In this document: positions 7,878 to 13,801 of the stretch, in pieces
Position numbering within the stretch: the first letter of the stretch is position 1
Layout: each line of letters starts with the position of its first letter
IMG/VR virus record: IMGVR_UViG_3300007345_000406
Span: 1 to 20,126 of that record
From: a virus
Length of the DNA: 20,126 bases
Reading direction: 5' to 3' (one strand)
Notes under the pieces: generated by a model
The model's database searches: none
Told to the model about the DNA's origin: nothing
What the model saw: the letters and a program-made list of their open reading frames with translations, nothing else
Translations under genes and position numbers: made by a program

Positions 7878-8226
7878 CTGGCTGGACGATCTGGATGTTG
7901 ATCGGCCTGGAGTCCTGGTCCGGGTTCTCTGCCTCTACCCATCCCGCCTGGGTCTTTAGGTAGAAGATCGCCGCCGTGACGTGCCCGTCTATGGCCTTCT
8001 GGGAGAGGCTCTGGGCCACGTTCTTGATCTGGATGGCCTTGCCCTTTTTAAGGGCTAAAGAAACCTCCTCCTGACGCTCCTCGCACCGCTGGAGGGTGAC
8101 ATGGCTTATCCCAAGGAAGTCAGCGATCTGTGCCTTGCTCAGGTAGCCAGCGAGGGCCTCAATCTGGATTAGCTCATCCGGGCTAATGACTCTAGGCGGT
8201 CGCCCGCCTTTGTTGACTTCTTCCAC
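7864..8226 (-). CDS. terS: Terminase small subunit (TerS)
   Basis: Encodes 120 residues from a GTG start with AGGG 6 nt upstream. An N-terminal basic KGGRPPR leads into a helix-turn-helix (SKAQIADFLGISHVTLQRCEER, about residues 30-51), followed by a helical oligomerisation region with KGKAIQIKNVAQSL and an AIFYLKTQAGW segment. This HTH plus 'FYLKxxxGW' arrangement is common in TerS proteins, which form rings that recognise the packaging site and load TerL. The C-terminal tail overlaps the terL start. A repeat-bearing gap about 550 nt upstream (8776-8819) is a possible recognition site, by inference only. Confidence 0.88.
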   Translation of the reverse strand: MEEVNKGGRPPRVISPDELIQIEALAGYLSKAQIADFLGISHVTLQRCEERQEEVSLALKKGKAIQIKNVAQSLSQKAIDGHVTAAIFYLKTQAGWVEAENPDQDSRPINIQIVQPDAAG

Positions 8227-8247
8227 GATAGGCCCTGCCTATGGCGA

Positions 8248-8439
8248 TCACCCCTCCGGGGCGGAGTCGTCATTGTATCGCAGATCCTCGTCGCTATCAC
8301 TCCGGAGGGCGTCCTTCGCATTCTCCAGCTCGATGGCCTTCAGCTCGTCCCAATGCCCGTAATACTCGGACGGCATCCGGGCCCGCTTAGGCAGCCCGTC
8401 CCTCACGTCTTGCGCAGCCAGCACCTTGTAGAACCACAT
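8248..8439 (-). CDS. Hypothetical 63-residue acidic protein
   Basis: Starts MWFYKVLAAQDVRDGLPKRA and has a C-terminal acidic half with KDALRSDSDEDLRYNDDSAP. No cysteine cluster, signal peptide or membrane segment. GGGAGG lies 7 nt before the ATG and the start shares one base with the upstream stop (TAATG). I do not recognise the family. It is the gene just before terS, so it probably belongs to the same transcript. Confidence 0.7.
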   Translation of the reverse strand: MWFYKVLAAQDVRDGLPKRARMPSEYYGHWDELKAIELENAKDALRSDSDEDLRYNDDSAPEG

Positions 8440-8654
8440 TAGTGAACCTCCCTAGCCAGGGCGTCCTGCATCCCCTTTTGATACGCGCTCTCCAGGAGCT
8501 GGGACACCTGCTCATCGTTCCGCTCGCTGAGCTGGAGAAGGACGTCCGCGAACTCCTCCGCCAGCTCGATCTGCTCCAGGGAGGCGTCAGCGGCCAGCTC
8601 GATCTCGTAGGCGTGCTCGTCTGAGTTGTACCCCATCGAATAGATCCACCGCAT
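8439..8654 (-). CDS. Hypothetical 71-residue acidic helical protein
   Basis: I chose the start at 8654 (MRWIYSMGYNSDEHAYE) because it has GGGAGG 6 nt upstream, in the same 14-base context as the coat gene, whereas a longer in-frame start at 8708 has no ribosome site. The 71 residues are largely helical (EIELAADASLEQIELAEEFA, then VLLQLSERNDEQVSQLL) and acidic. Family unknown. It leads the string that continues into the packaging genes. Confidence 0.72.
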   Translation of the reverse strand: MRWIYSMGYNSDEHAYEIELAADASLEQIELAEEFADVLLQLSERNDEQVSQLLESAYQKGMQDALAREVH

Positions 8655-8820
8655 GGTCGGCCTCCCTGTTGCCAGACCCATCCTAGCGCGTTCCCCGGGT
8701 TTACTCATCCCGAATTATGTCGCCCTTAGGTAGACCGTTGGCCTTGAACTTGAAAGGGTTACTTACAGGTTGCGATTTTCTGCGCATAGTTTGCGGTGAT
8801 TGGCGCATTTTTCTGCGCAA
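8655..8820. promoter_or_regulatory. Gap upstream of the packaging operon with two direct repeats
   Basis: This 166 nt gap is noticeably more A/T-rich than the flanking genes. It contains two exact 11 bp copies of TTTTCTGCGCA (plus strand 8776-8786 and 8809-8819), 33 bp apart, roughly three helical turns. Each contains the palindrome TGCGCA, and GCGCA and TTGCG recur between them. A possible minus-strand -10 (CATAAT, 8714-8719) lies closer to the gene but lacks a convincing -35. It is the only sizeable gap before the terminase genes, so a promoter/operator or a TerS-binding site are the main readings. Confidence 0.45.
8776..8819. repeat. Pair of 11 bp direct repeats, 33 bp period
   Basis: TTTTCTGCGCA occurs exactly at 8776-8786 and again at 8809-8819. 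The core TGCGCA is self-complementary, so either strand could be read by a dimeric protein. The two copies fall on nearly the same face of the helix. No third full copy was found nearby. Confidence 0.75.
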
Positions 8821-9018
8821 TCAAAATCCGCCTCCAGACCGCTGGCCAGAGCGCTCGCAGTCCACCTCAAACTCTGCCACCTCCGGGGGCCAGTACCCCT
8901 GGCAGATCATGTCCTCGGTGTAGTCCTGCTCGTTCTGCGCCTCCTCGTAGGATTGATCCGTCGCAATGATCGCGCCAAATAGCGCCACCGCCAGGATCCA
9001 CCAGAGCTTAGTATCCAT
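8821..9018 (-). CDS. Small membrane-anchored protein, 65 residues
   Basis: Begins MDTKLWWILAVALFGAIIAT, one hydrophobic segment (about residues 5-20) that could be a membrane anchor or an uncleaved signal, followed by a short soluble domain with YEEAQNEQDYTEDMICQGYWPPE. Two cysteines (39 and 54) could form a disulfide outside the cytoplasm. There is no lipobox. Similar tiny one-TM proteins with a CxGxW/CEM-type motif occur among phage early genes, but I assign no function. Its start overlaps the upstream gene by 11 nt. Confidence 0.68.
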   Translation of the reverse strand: MDTKLWWILAVALFGAIIATDQSYEEAQNEQDYTEDMICQGYWPPEVAEFEVDCERSGQRSGGGF

Positions 9019-9319
9019 AGTAGTCCTCCAGGTTCACGCTCGCCTCGACGTAGGTCTCCAGGTCGTCCCGGTAGTCCTCCAGGATCCGGCGCCGCACCTC
9101 GTCCGTGAACGGCTTACCGCTCACCCCTGCCTCCCATAGGACCTTCGTAATGTCCTCCCCTACCGCGCACCATAGCTCGTCCAGGTCCACCAGCTTGATC
9201 TTGTCGTCCAGCCATTGCTCGGACACCTCAGCCAGGCGCTCCTTGTGCAGCTCCTCCTCGTAGAGGCTCTTCTCGTGCGCGTAGAGGCGCTGGGATTCGT
9301 AACAGCCCATATAGTCCAT
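9008..9319 (-). CDS. Hypothetical 103-residue acidic protein
   Basis: I chose the ATG at 9319 (MDYMGCYESQRLYAHEKSLY) because GGAGG lies 6 nt upstream and this start clears the preceding gene; a longer in-frame reading would run well into that gene. The protein is acidic and helical, with EELHKERLAEVSEQWLDD and a C-terminus YVEASVNLEDYYGY. I do not recognise the family. It is the third of four consecutive small unknown genes after the primase finger. Confidence 0.72.
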   Translation of the reverse strand: MDYMGCYESQRLYAHEKSLYEEELHKERLAEVSEQWLDDKIKLVDLDELWCAVGEDITKVLWEAGVSGKPFTDEVRRRILEDYRDDLETYVEASVNLEDYYGY

Positions 9320-9336
9320 GACGTCCTCCTGGCGAC

Positions 9337-9639
9337 TTACGCCGCCTCTCGCTTGGCTTTGATTTCCAGCAGCGCAGCCTCGGCCTCTGGCCACCATGTG
9401 CACATGATCTCGTCGTCCCAGCGGGTCTCGGGGTAAGGGTTGTAAACGTACACGCGCCAGAAGTTGTCATCGCGGCAGATTTCCAGCTTGACGCCCAGCT
9501 CCGTGGCAAGCTTGCGGGCCGCCCGGCGGCTCTTGGCGTTTTCGTTTCGCTCCTCGCGCTTGAGCTCCTCGGCCGCCTTGCGAGCAGCTTCGGCTCGGAG
9601 CCCAGTTGGGTCGCGCATCAGATCGTCAAATAATCCCAT
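9337..9639 (-). CDS. Hypothetical 100-residue basic protein
   Basis: Begins MGLFDDLMRDPTGLRAEAAR, then a strongly charged helix (ARKAAEELKREERNENAKSR), then a compact C-terminal part with LEICRDDNFWRVYVYNPYPE and MCTWWPEAEAALLE. The unit looks like a small alpha/beta domain with a helical N-terminal arm. GAGGAGA precedes the ATG by a few bases. No known motif is identified. Confidence 0.72.
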   Translation of the reverse strand: MGLFDDLMRDPTGLRAEAARKAAEELKREERNENAKSRRAARKLATELGVKLEICRDDNFWRVYVYNPYPETRWDDEIMCTWWPEAEAALLEIKAKREAA

Positions 9640-9659
9640 CGTCTCTCTCCTCGGGCGGC

Positions 9660-9941
9660 TTACGCCGCCTCCTCGATCTTGAACACGCCGTCCGTAATGT
9701 CGCCCAGAAAGGTAGGCGTCCCGTTCAGCGGGGGGAACACGCGCTCCCCTTCTTCGACCTCTACCTCCTCGCCGCCGAACACTGCACGGGTCACGCGAAT
9801 GTCGTACCGCGTGCAGCCTTCCAGGTCCTTGAAGCCCTCGACCACGCCCTCGATATAGCAGGCCCTATCGCCTTCCAGGTCGCGATTCATGCGGAAGTCA
9901 AAGCTGCGAACGGTGTCGTTGATGCGGATCTGATCGGTCAT
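9660..9941 (-). CDS. Conserved small phage protein (MTDQIRINDTVRSFDF family)
   Basis: Encodes 93 residues: MTDQIRINDTVRSFDF, then RDLEGDRACYIEGVVEGF (about residues 19-36), CTRYDIRVTRAVFGGEE and a C-terminal acidic strand region ending GVFKIEEAA. It appears to be all-beta. I recall the arrangement 'xVRSFDF...RDLEG.RACYVEGxV.......Y.IRV.R.VF.GEE' from many phage genomes, where it is uncharacterised. GAGGAG precedes the start by 8 nt. It is the first of four small genes after the primase-finger gene and may have its own promoter at 9983-10011. Confidence 0.78.
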   Translation of the reverse strand: MTDQIRINDTVRSFDFRMNRDLEGDRACYIEGVVEGFKDLEGCTRYDIRVTRAVFGGEEVEVEEGERVFPPLNGTPTFLGDITDGVFKIEEAA

Positions 9942-9982
9942 GTTCTGTCTCCTCGTACCGGGACCACCCCGGCCATGTAGAG

Positions 9983-10011
9983 AGTAGACACTATCCGAAC
10001 ACGTCGTTCAA
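9983..10011 (-). promoter_or_regulatory. Candidate sigma-70-type promoter for the small-gene block
   Basis: On the minus strand TTGAAC (10006-10011) and TCTACT (9983-9988) are separated by 17 bp, each matching consensus at 4 of 6 positions. The -35 is inside the end of the primase-finger gene, and the predicted start is about 35 nt before the next ATG. A small hairpin (CCGGG/CCCGG, 9958-9972) lies in the leader. Similarity is modest, so this is tentative. Confidence 0.3.
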
Positions 10012-10428
10012 CATTTTTCTAACATTATTTTCACCCCCCTGACTCCACTCCTCCGCCAGCCCCATCCGATGCCTCGCCAGCTTCAGCCGCTTGTAGTCGG
10101 AATAGCTCAGGCGCTGACCCTTCTTCTGCATCTGCTCGGCCCCTGCGATGACGTACCGGTCCAGCTCCAGCTCCTCCTTGATCCGCTTGGGCATCTCCCC
10201 CGTCCGCTCCAGCGGCTTCTCAAACAGGACCGAAATGGGGAGCCCTAGGGCCTCCACCACTTCCTTCCCGTTAGCGTTACAGGCGAAACAGTGAATCAGG
10301 ACCCGGCCGTCCTTCTCCGTCAGGCTCATGGATGGATTCTTGTCCCCATGCACCGGGCAGCACGCCGTATATCGGTCCTTACCAGTCCGCCGGACCTTCT
10401 CCAGCTTGTCCAAAATCTGTTCTAGCAC
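9991..10428 (-). CDS. Stand-alone primase-type CHC2 zinc-finger protein
   Basis: I prefer the GTG at 10428 (reading MLEQILDKLEKVRRTGKDRY) because GGGAGG lies 6 nt upstream; an ATG at 10449 adds 7 residues but lacks a good ribosome site. About 145 residues. The zinc motif is C24-P-V-H27 and C47-F-A-C50 (CCPVHGDKNPSM, then VLIHCFACNA), matching DnaG-type CHC2 zinc ribbons that read the template for primer start. No TOPRIM catalytic domain follows; instead there is a charged helical tail with MGLAEEWSQGG. It likely partners a separate primase or helicase, and it lies two genes after the SF2 helicase. Confidence 0.87.
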   Translation of the reverse strand: MLEQILDKLEKVRRTGKDRYTACCPVHGDKNPSMSLTEKDGRVLIHCFACNANGKEVVEALGLPISVLFEKPLERTGEMPKRIKEELELDRYVIAGAEQMQKKGQRLSYSDYKRLKLARHRMGLAEEWSQGGENNVRKMLNDVFG

Positions 10429-10487
10429 CACCAGCCTCCCTATCTGCATCTTCCCAGCCTGCGAGCCAGGCCATACGTTTACCGATC

Positions 10488-11078
10488 TCAGCCATTCCGA
10501 AGGGACAGGATTCTCTCCGTTTGTTCATCCCTCTGGCGATACGCCCCATTTTCAATGGCTTTGCGTACTTCTGCACTCCGTAATTCCTCAAGCGATTTCC
10601 CCCTCATTGCTGCGTGATTCTGCACCGCGTCTTTCCAGGCCGTCCGGATCTTCCGCGCTGCGCTGTTTATGCTCCTTTGGGTATATAGCGACCCCTTAAC
10701 CGCCTCTAATGCGTCGATCACGATTGACGCCTCGTTGATGGTGAACCGGAGCGTGCCCCTCTGTGTAACCGGCTTCCGCCTGAAATTCCCTTCCACGTCC
10801 GCCAGCCGATCCACAATGAACCGCCGCTGGCTCTCCTCCTTCATGGCCTCCAGCTCCTGCCTCAGAGCCCTATTGTGGGCCTGGAGGGTTTGAACCTTCC
10901 TCTCCAGGGTCAGGACCCCGCGCTCCTGCATCGTGCGCTTCATGGCCCTTAGCTGCTGCTGTAGGGCTTGATTCCGCTCCTTGGACCTAGCCAGCTTCTC
11001 TTCTAGCCGCCGCCATAGAGGCAGCCGCTTTTTGGCCAGCCCTTGAGCCCGAAAGGCGCTTGCCATTGCGTCGCTCAT
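10488..11078 (-). CDS. Coiled-coil protein of unknown function, overlapping the helicase end
   Basis: Encodes 196 residues. A strongly basic coiled coil spans about residues 20-85 (RRLEEKLARSKERNQALQQQ and similar heptads), followed by a helical domain with VTQRGTLRFTINEASIVIDA and YTQRSINSAARKIRTAWKDA. The start at 11078 has GGAGG 7 nt upstream, so a 92 nt overlap with the helicase 3' end is probably real and both frames are used. No family recognised. Basic coiled coil plus position between helicase and primase finger suggests DNA binding or a replisome adaptor role (inference). Confidence 0.74.
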   Translation of the reverse strand: MSDAMASAFRAQGLAKKRLPLWRRLEEKLARSKERNQALQQQLRAMKRTMQERGVLTLERKVQTLQAHNRALRQELEAMKEESQRRFIVDRLADVEGNFRRKPVTQRGTLRFTINEASIVIDALEAVKGSLYTQRSINSAARKIRTAWKDAVQNHAAMRGKSLEELRSAEVRKAIENGAYRQRDEQTERILSLRNG

Positions 11079-12531
11079 TTCCCATCCTCCACTTGATCGC
11101 CTGGTGCTTGATGAACCCTTCCACGTCCCGGGACAGCTCGACCACGTTATGGTTCTGCTGGATCCTGTTAGGCCAGACGCCGAACTTCTCCCGATACTTG
11201 TGCTTGGCCCAGCCGTCGGAATAGCCCCTGCTCGATCCGTACACCAGCAGCTCGGAGAACCAGCGCTCCTTCTCCTGGACCGGCGTCTCCCGGTTGGTCT
11301 TGCGTAGGGCCTTCAGCTCCGACCCGTCCGTCTCCAGGACCTCGCGAATCGGGATCTCATATCCGCATTTACAACGTATCCCCACCATTTTCCGGTGGCA
11401 CTGGGGGCAATCCCTGGGCTCCTTCTCCTTCCGCTCCTCGGTCTGCTTGCGCTCGGAGAACGCCTTCTCGCCGTCGTCCAGGCTGTCTGGGACGATGCAC
11501 TCCGCGAACCCATGCCGGGCCACATTTCCGGCGTGGTCCAGGTAGACGGCGTTTTCCTTGCCCTCTGCCGTCCGCATGATCCGGCCAGCTCGTTGGACAA
11601 ACGCGATCAGGGACTTAGTGGGGAAGCAGTCGATGAGGCAGGACACGCCCGGGGCGTCGTAGCCGGTGTTCAGCAGCCGGGAGCAGGAGAGGATCTGGAA
11701 CTCCCCCTCGTCGTGCGCTTGATAGAGGATCTGGCGCTCCTCGTCGTCCATATAGCCGTCGATATGGGCCGCCGGGATACCTGCCGCGTTGAACGTGTCC
11801 ACCAGGGTCTTGCTGTGCTTGATCGACGGGGTGAACGCGATGGTCTGCCGTCCCTTCCCGTACTTGAGCCAATTCTCCACGATGGCCCCCACCAGGGAGC
11901 CGTCATCCTCGATAGCGGTCGCCATCTGTTTCGGGTCGTAGTCCGTGCCTCCGGTCGTCAGCCCTCTGAGACCGATCTGGGACACGTCCACCTCCTGGCC
12001 CCCGTAGTAGTCCACGGGGCAGAGATAGCCCTGGTCCAGGAGCTGCTCGGGGGTGATAGGAACCACCAGGTCGTCGTAGGCGACGCCTAGGCCCTTGCTG
12101 TAGGGCGTAGCAGATAGCCCGATGAAGGGGACGGCCGTATACCGGTCCATGAGGGCCTGGAGGCTCTTGTAGTGCGTATGGCACTCGTCCACCACCGCCA
12201 GGTCGAAGTCTGGGCTCTTCCGTCTTGCCAGCGTCTGCATGGAGGCGATCTGGATAGGTGCGCCAGGGTTGCTGCGCTCATGGGCGCCCTGCATAACCCC
12301 TACCCGGAGCCCTTCCCGGTCGAAGGCTTCCAGAGCCTGCTGCACCAGCTTCACTCGGTCGCAGATGAAGATCCCGCGCTTACCCTTCTTGGCTGCCTCG
12401 GCCAGGATATAGGCTGCGGTGATGGTCTTTCCGAATGAACAGGGCGCCGCCAGGATGGGGCGCTTGTTCCCGTGCCGTAGGCTGTGCCGAAGCATCTCCA
12501 CGGCCCGGACTTGATGCGGTCTCAGTTGCAT
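10987..12531 (-). CDS. SF2 DEAD/DECH-box helicase with C-terminal zinc ribbon
   Basis: Encodes 514 residues. Q-motif-like LRPHQVRAVEML starts the protein. Walker A is APCSFGKT at 29-36, motif II is DECH at 115-118, motif III SAT at 140-142, motif V around SRLLNTGYDAPGVS at 284-297 and motif VI QRAGRIMR at 313-320, so both RecA-like domains are complete. A CxxC...CxC cluster (C375, C378, C387, C389) is a zinc ribbon. The C-terminal segment with SRGYSDGWAKHKYREKFGVW (about 433-452) is a small domain I know from phage helicases of this type. It probably unwinds origin or recombination intermediates. The last 30 residues overlap the next gene in another frame. A 503 nt repeat-rich leader lies upstream. 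Confidence 0.93.
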   Translation of the reverse strand: MQLRPHQVRAVEMLRHSLRHGNKRPILAAPCSFGKTITAAYILAEAAKKGKRGIFICDRVKLVQQALEAFDREGLRVGVMQGAHERSNPGAPIQIASMQTLARRKSPDFDLAVVDECHTHYKSLQALMDRYTAVPFIGLSATPYSKGLGVAYDDLVVPITPEQLLDQGYLCPVDYYGGQEVDVSQIGLRGLTTGGTDYDPKQMATAIEDDGSLVGAIVENWLKYGKGRQTIAFTPSIKHSKTLVDTFNAAGIPAAHIDGYMDDEERQILYQAHDEGEFQILSCSRLLNTGYDAPGVSCLIDCFPTKSLIAFVQRAGRIMRTAEGKENAVYLDHAGNVARHGFAECIVPDSLDDGEKAFSERKQTEERKEKEPRDCPQCHRKMVGIRCKCGYEIPIREVLETDGSELKALRKTNRETPVQEKERWFSELLVYGSSRGYSDGWAKHKYREKFGVWPNRIQQNHNVVELSRDVEGFIKHQAIKWRMGNERRNGKRLSGSRAGQKAAASMAAARREAG

Positions 12532-12614
12532 AGGTCAGTCTCCTCTGTCCCCCATCATGCCACCACGGCCCTGGGGGTCTAATTGGTTCTGTCTATCGCT
12601 CCGGTTTCTCCAGG

Positions 12615-12781
12615 CATAGGTTGTCTAATGAGGGCTGTTGGTGCCCCCTGACTCTCACTCCGTCAAATTGCCCAGTCACTAGCGGTAATCGGCAACGATT
12701 TGACCCCGGCTCGCAACACCGTCCCCCATCCTCAGATGGCACCTTTACGCCGTTTGTCCCGCCCTCATAGGTTGCTAGTGA
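12615..12781. repeat. Imperfect direct repeat, CATAGGTTG-CTA-TGA, two copies
   Basis: CATAGGTTG occurs exactly at 12615-12623 and 12766-12774; the match continues as TCTAATGA in the first copy and CTAGTGA in the second, giving about 16 bases with one indel and one substitution. The copies are 151 bp apart. On the minus strand both read as a TCAyTAG...CAACCTATG unit, and the helicase start region also contains ACCTATG. They could be iterons or operator half sites. Confidence 0.5.
12662..12704. repeat. Bulged 11 bp inverted repeat
   Basis: GTCAAAT (12662-12668) pairs with ATTTGAC (12698-12704), and the adjoining TGCC (12669-12672) pairs with GGCA (12691-12694), leaving a 3 nt bulge ACG on one side and an 18 nt loop. 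Either strand could form it. There is no U tract on either side, so it is not a plain terminator. Confidence 0.6.
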
Positions 12782-12827
12782 AATCCCGCTTTACCGGTGG
12801 CCGCACGGTGCGACGGCGCTGCTTACG

Positions 12828-12839
12828 GGGACCGGTCCC
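12828..12839. repeat. Perfect 12 bp palindrome GGGACCGGTCCC
   Basis: The 12 bases are fully self-complementary with no spacer, a pattern of a dimer-binding site rather than an RNA hairpin. A second ACCGGT core occurs at 12793-12798, 38 bp away, and CGCACGGTGCG (an 11-base palindrome around one G) lies between them. Confidence 0.6.
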
Positions 12840-12841
12840 GC

Positions 12842-12871
12842 CACGTTCCCGCATGGGAATTAGGGAACGTG
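12842..12871. repeat. 9 bp hairpin with a competing inner pairing
   Basis: CACGTTCCC (12842-12850) pairs perfectly with GGGAACGTG (12863-12871) around a 12 nt loop. The TTCCC part of the left arm can also pair with GGGAA at 12855-12859 across GCAT, so two mutually exclusive stems share one arm. Confidence 0.6.
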
Positions 12872-12886
12872 AAAGCTTGTTTTCTT

Positions 12887-12934
12887 GGGGAGAGTTAGTG
12901 ACAATCGGAGAGCGCGTGGTGCCTGGCTCTCCCC
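12887..12934. repeat. 8 bp inverted repeat with a competing 7 bp stem
   Basis: GGGGAGAG (12887-12894) pairs with CTCTCCCC (12927-12934). The same right arm can instead pair with GGAGAGC at 12907-12913 (partner GCTCTCC, 12926-12932, 12 nt loop). This repeats the shared-arm design of the neighbouring hairpin. Confidence 0.55.
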
Positions 12935-13034
12935 TCTCCTCATCCTCAGGTTGGGCTTCGCGGACTAACCACCCGACACGCGCCTTCACCCGAACCCCAA
13001 ATATGCCGAAGCATCCACTCCGCCGCAAGGCTTC

Positions 13035-13439
13035 TCAGTTGTAGGAGATGAAATACGGCTCCCCGGATGCCTCATACGCCTGGAATTGTGCCCTGTAGTG
13101 GGCAGATACCTCCTTCCTTAGGTCCTTAGTCGCCCTCAGGAGCCCGTTGCGCTTCTCTAGCAGGAGATCAAGGTGTCCCTGCCCCAGGTGATCCTCTAGC
13201 CACCTGGTGAACTCTACGGGGTGCTCCGTGAAGTACCGGTGGTGGTACGCGCAGAGGGAGACCGCGTTATCCATGGACCAGCGGGTCGAATTGTTCCTGC
13301 GTCCGTAGATATGGGCGCAATGGAGCCCCTGATCGGGCCCAGGGAACCCCTTCCCGCAATGCTCGCACGTCCAGTTTGCCCTAGCCCTTACACATAGACT
13401 AAACCAGTGATCCGCCGCGTCCCGTTTAATGGCTGCCAT
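13035..13439 (-). CDS. HNH endonuclease
   Basis: Encodes 134 residues. An N-terminal DHWFSLCVRARANW leads to C25-E-H-C28, then GLHCAHIYGRRNN (H40, H43), N58 in MDNAVSLC and C63 with H66/H67 in CAYHHRYF. This is a zinc-knuckle HNH fold: two CxxC/CxxH zinc clusters around the ββα-metal active site. Free-standing HNH proteins of this shape cut phage or host DNA and can act as homing, packaging-accessory or NinG-like recombination nucleases. It is far from terS/terL, so a packaging role is less favoured. The start overlaps the DUF3310 gene by 14 nt, with GAGAG upstream. The 503 nt gap begins right after its stop. Confidence 0.88.
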   Translation of the reverse strand: MAAIKRDAADHWFSLCVRARANWTCEHCGKGFPGPDQGLHCAHIYGRRNNSTRWSMDNAVSLCAYHHRYFTEHPVEFTRWLEDHLGQGHLDLLLEKRNGLLRATKDLRKEVSAHYRAQFQAYEASGEPYFISYN

Positions 13440-13638
13440 TTATGCTCTCAATTAGAAGGTCGATGTAGTGCCTGGCCTTCTCCAGGTCCTGGATGCCGTT
13501 CTTGTGCCGCCACCGGCAGAGGTACTTGATCGCATTCGCCTCGCAGAACGGGATCTCGTTGGCCAGGATGAAGTCTATGGGCTGGATCTTCAGGCGCTGG
13601 TAGTGGTCGCCGCCGACCTGCGTCTCCTTAGCCGTCAT
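13426..13638 (-). CDS. DUF3310 family small protein
   Basis: Encodes 70 residues: VGGDHYQRLKIQPIDFILAN (about residues 8-27), FCEANAIKYLCRWRHKNG and DLEKARHYIDLLIE. These three blocks define DUF3310, a small helical protein widespread in phages and often labelled 'nucleotide kinase' without evidence. The conserved GGDHY, K-Y-x-x-R-W and KARHYxDLLI residues are all present. It has GGAGG 4 nt before the start and sits among early replication genes. The biochemical role is unknown; a link to nucleotide or DNA metabolism is suggested only by context. Confidence 0.92.
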   Translation of the reverse strand: MTAKETQVGGDHYQRLKIQPIDFILANEIPFCEANAIKYLCRWRHKNGIQDLEKARHYIDLLIESINGSH

Positions 13639-13801
13639 CGTCCCTCCTGGGGATTGTGGCCAGCCTAGGGGTGTCCTCTAGCGCCGCCTTGAGAGCGCGC
13701 CTCATACGCGCCAGCAGGGCCTTGTCGTCCGTGATGAGGACAATGGACAGAACCACGTCCCCGTCGTCGTCAGGGTCGTCCTCCTGCCACTCCAGGCGCA
13801 T
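13628..13801 (-). CDS. Hypothetical 57-residue protein with acidic N-terminus
   Basis: Begins MRLEWQEDDPDDDGDVVLSI and continues VLITDDKALLARMRRALKAA to a basic C-terminus. The start shares one base with the upstream stop (TGATG) and has no ribosome site of its own, so coupling would drive it. The end overlaps the DUF3310 start by 11 nt. No family recognised; a strand followed by a helix (VVLSIVLITDD-KALLARMRRAL) suggests a small alpha/beta fold. Coding status is supported by packing and composition. Confidence 0.62.
   Translation of the reverse strand: MRLEWQEDDPDDDGDVVLSIVLITDDKALLARMRRALKAALEDTPRLATIPRRDDDG

Larger units (their letters stand above)
12532..13034. other. 503 nt gene-free region rich in inverted and direct repeats (candidate origin or structured leader)
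   Basis: No ORF here has a ribosome site or a recognisable product. The region instead holds a bulged 11 bp hairpin (12662-12704), a perfect 12 bp palindrome (12828-12839), two hairpins whose arms each have an alternative partner (12842-12871 and 12887-12934), a 6 bp stem near the helicase start (CCCCCA 12549-12554 with TGGGGG 12572-12577), an imperfect direct repeat (12615-12631 and 12766-12781), and TCACTAGC (12676-12683) inverted at 12774-12781. Elsewhere the genes abut, so a gap this long is exceptional. It lies directly before the helicase. Candidate roles are replication origin, leader RNA controlling the helicase, or a decayed insert. Confidence 0.6.

Noticed and set aside
8439-8708. 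Longer start at 8708 for the small gene at 8439-8654
   Set aside because: The added residues (MSKPGERARMGLATGRPT) lack a ribosome site, while 8654 has GGGAGG at 6 nt.
8701-8808. A 35-codon minus-strand ORF in the gap at 8655-8820 (starts MRQSPQTMRRKS)
   Set aside because: No Shine-Dalgarno site before either ATG, and its first codons are built from the TGCGCAGAAAA repeats. Possible but not supportable.
9958-9972. Short hairpin CCGGG/CCCGG before the 9660-9941 gene
   Set aside because: Only 5 bp and no U tract on the minus strand; not a terminator by itself.
10379-10591. A 70-codon minus-strand frame across the gap between primase finger and coiled-coil gene
   Set aside because: It overlaps both neighbours in another frame, lacks a ribosome site, and only 38 nt of it is free.
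12765-13028. Minus-strand 87-codon frame in the 503 nt gap, and a plus-strand 114-codon frame at 12700-13044
   Set aside because: Neither has a ribosome site. The minus frame starts with TTG, has mixed third-position use unlike the neighbours and no recognisable domain; both are low-complexity and R/P-rich. They also cover the inverted repeats.
13008-13034. Stem GAAGC/GCTTC just after the HNH stop
   Set aside because: Five base pairs, a 17 nt loop and no U tract; too weak to call a terminator.
12532-13439. Group I or II intron carrying the HNH gene
   Set aside because: Genes on both sides (DUF3310 and helicase) look complete, so no split exon is seen, and I could not find intron core motifs.
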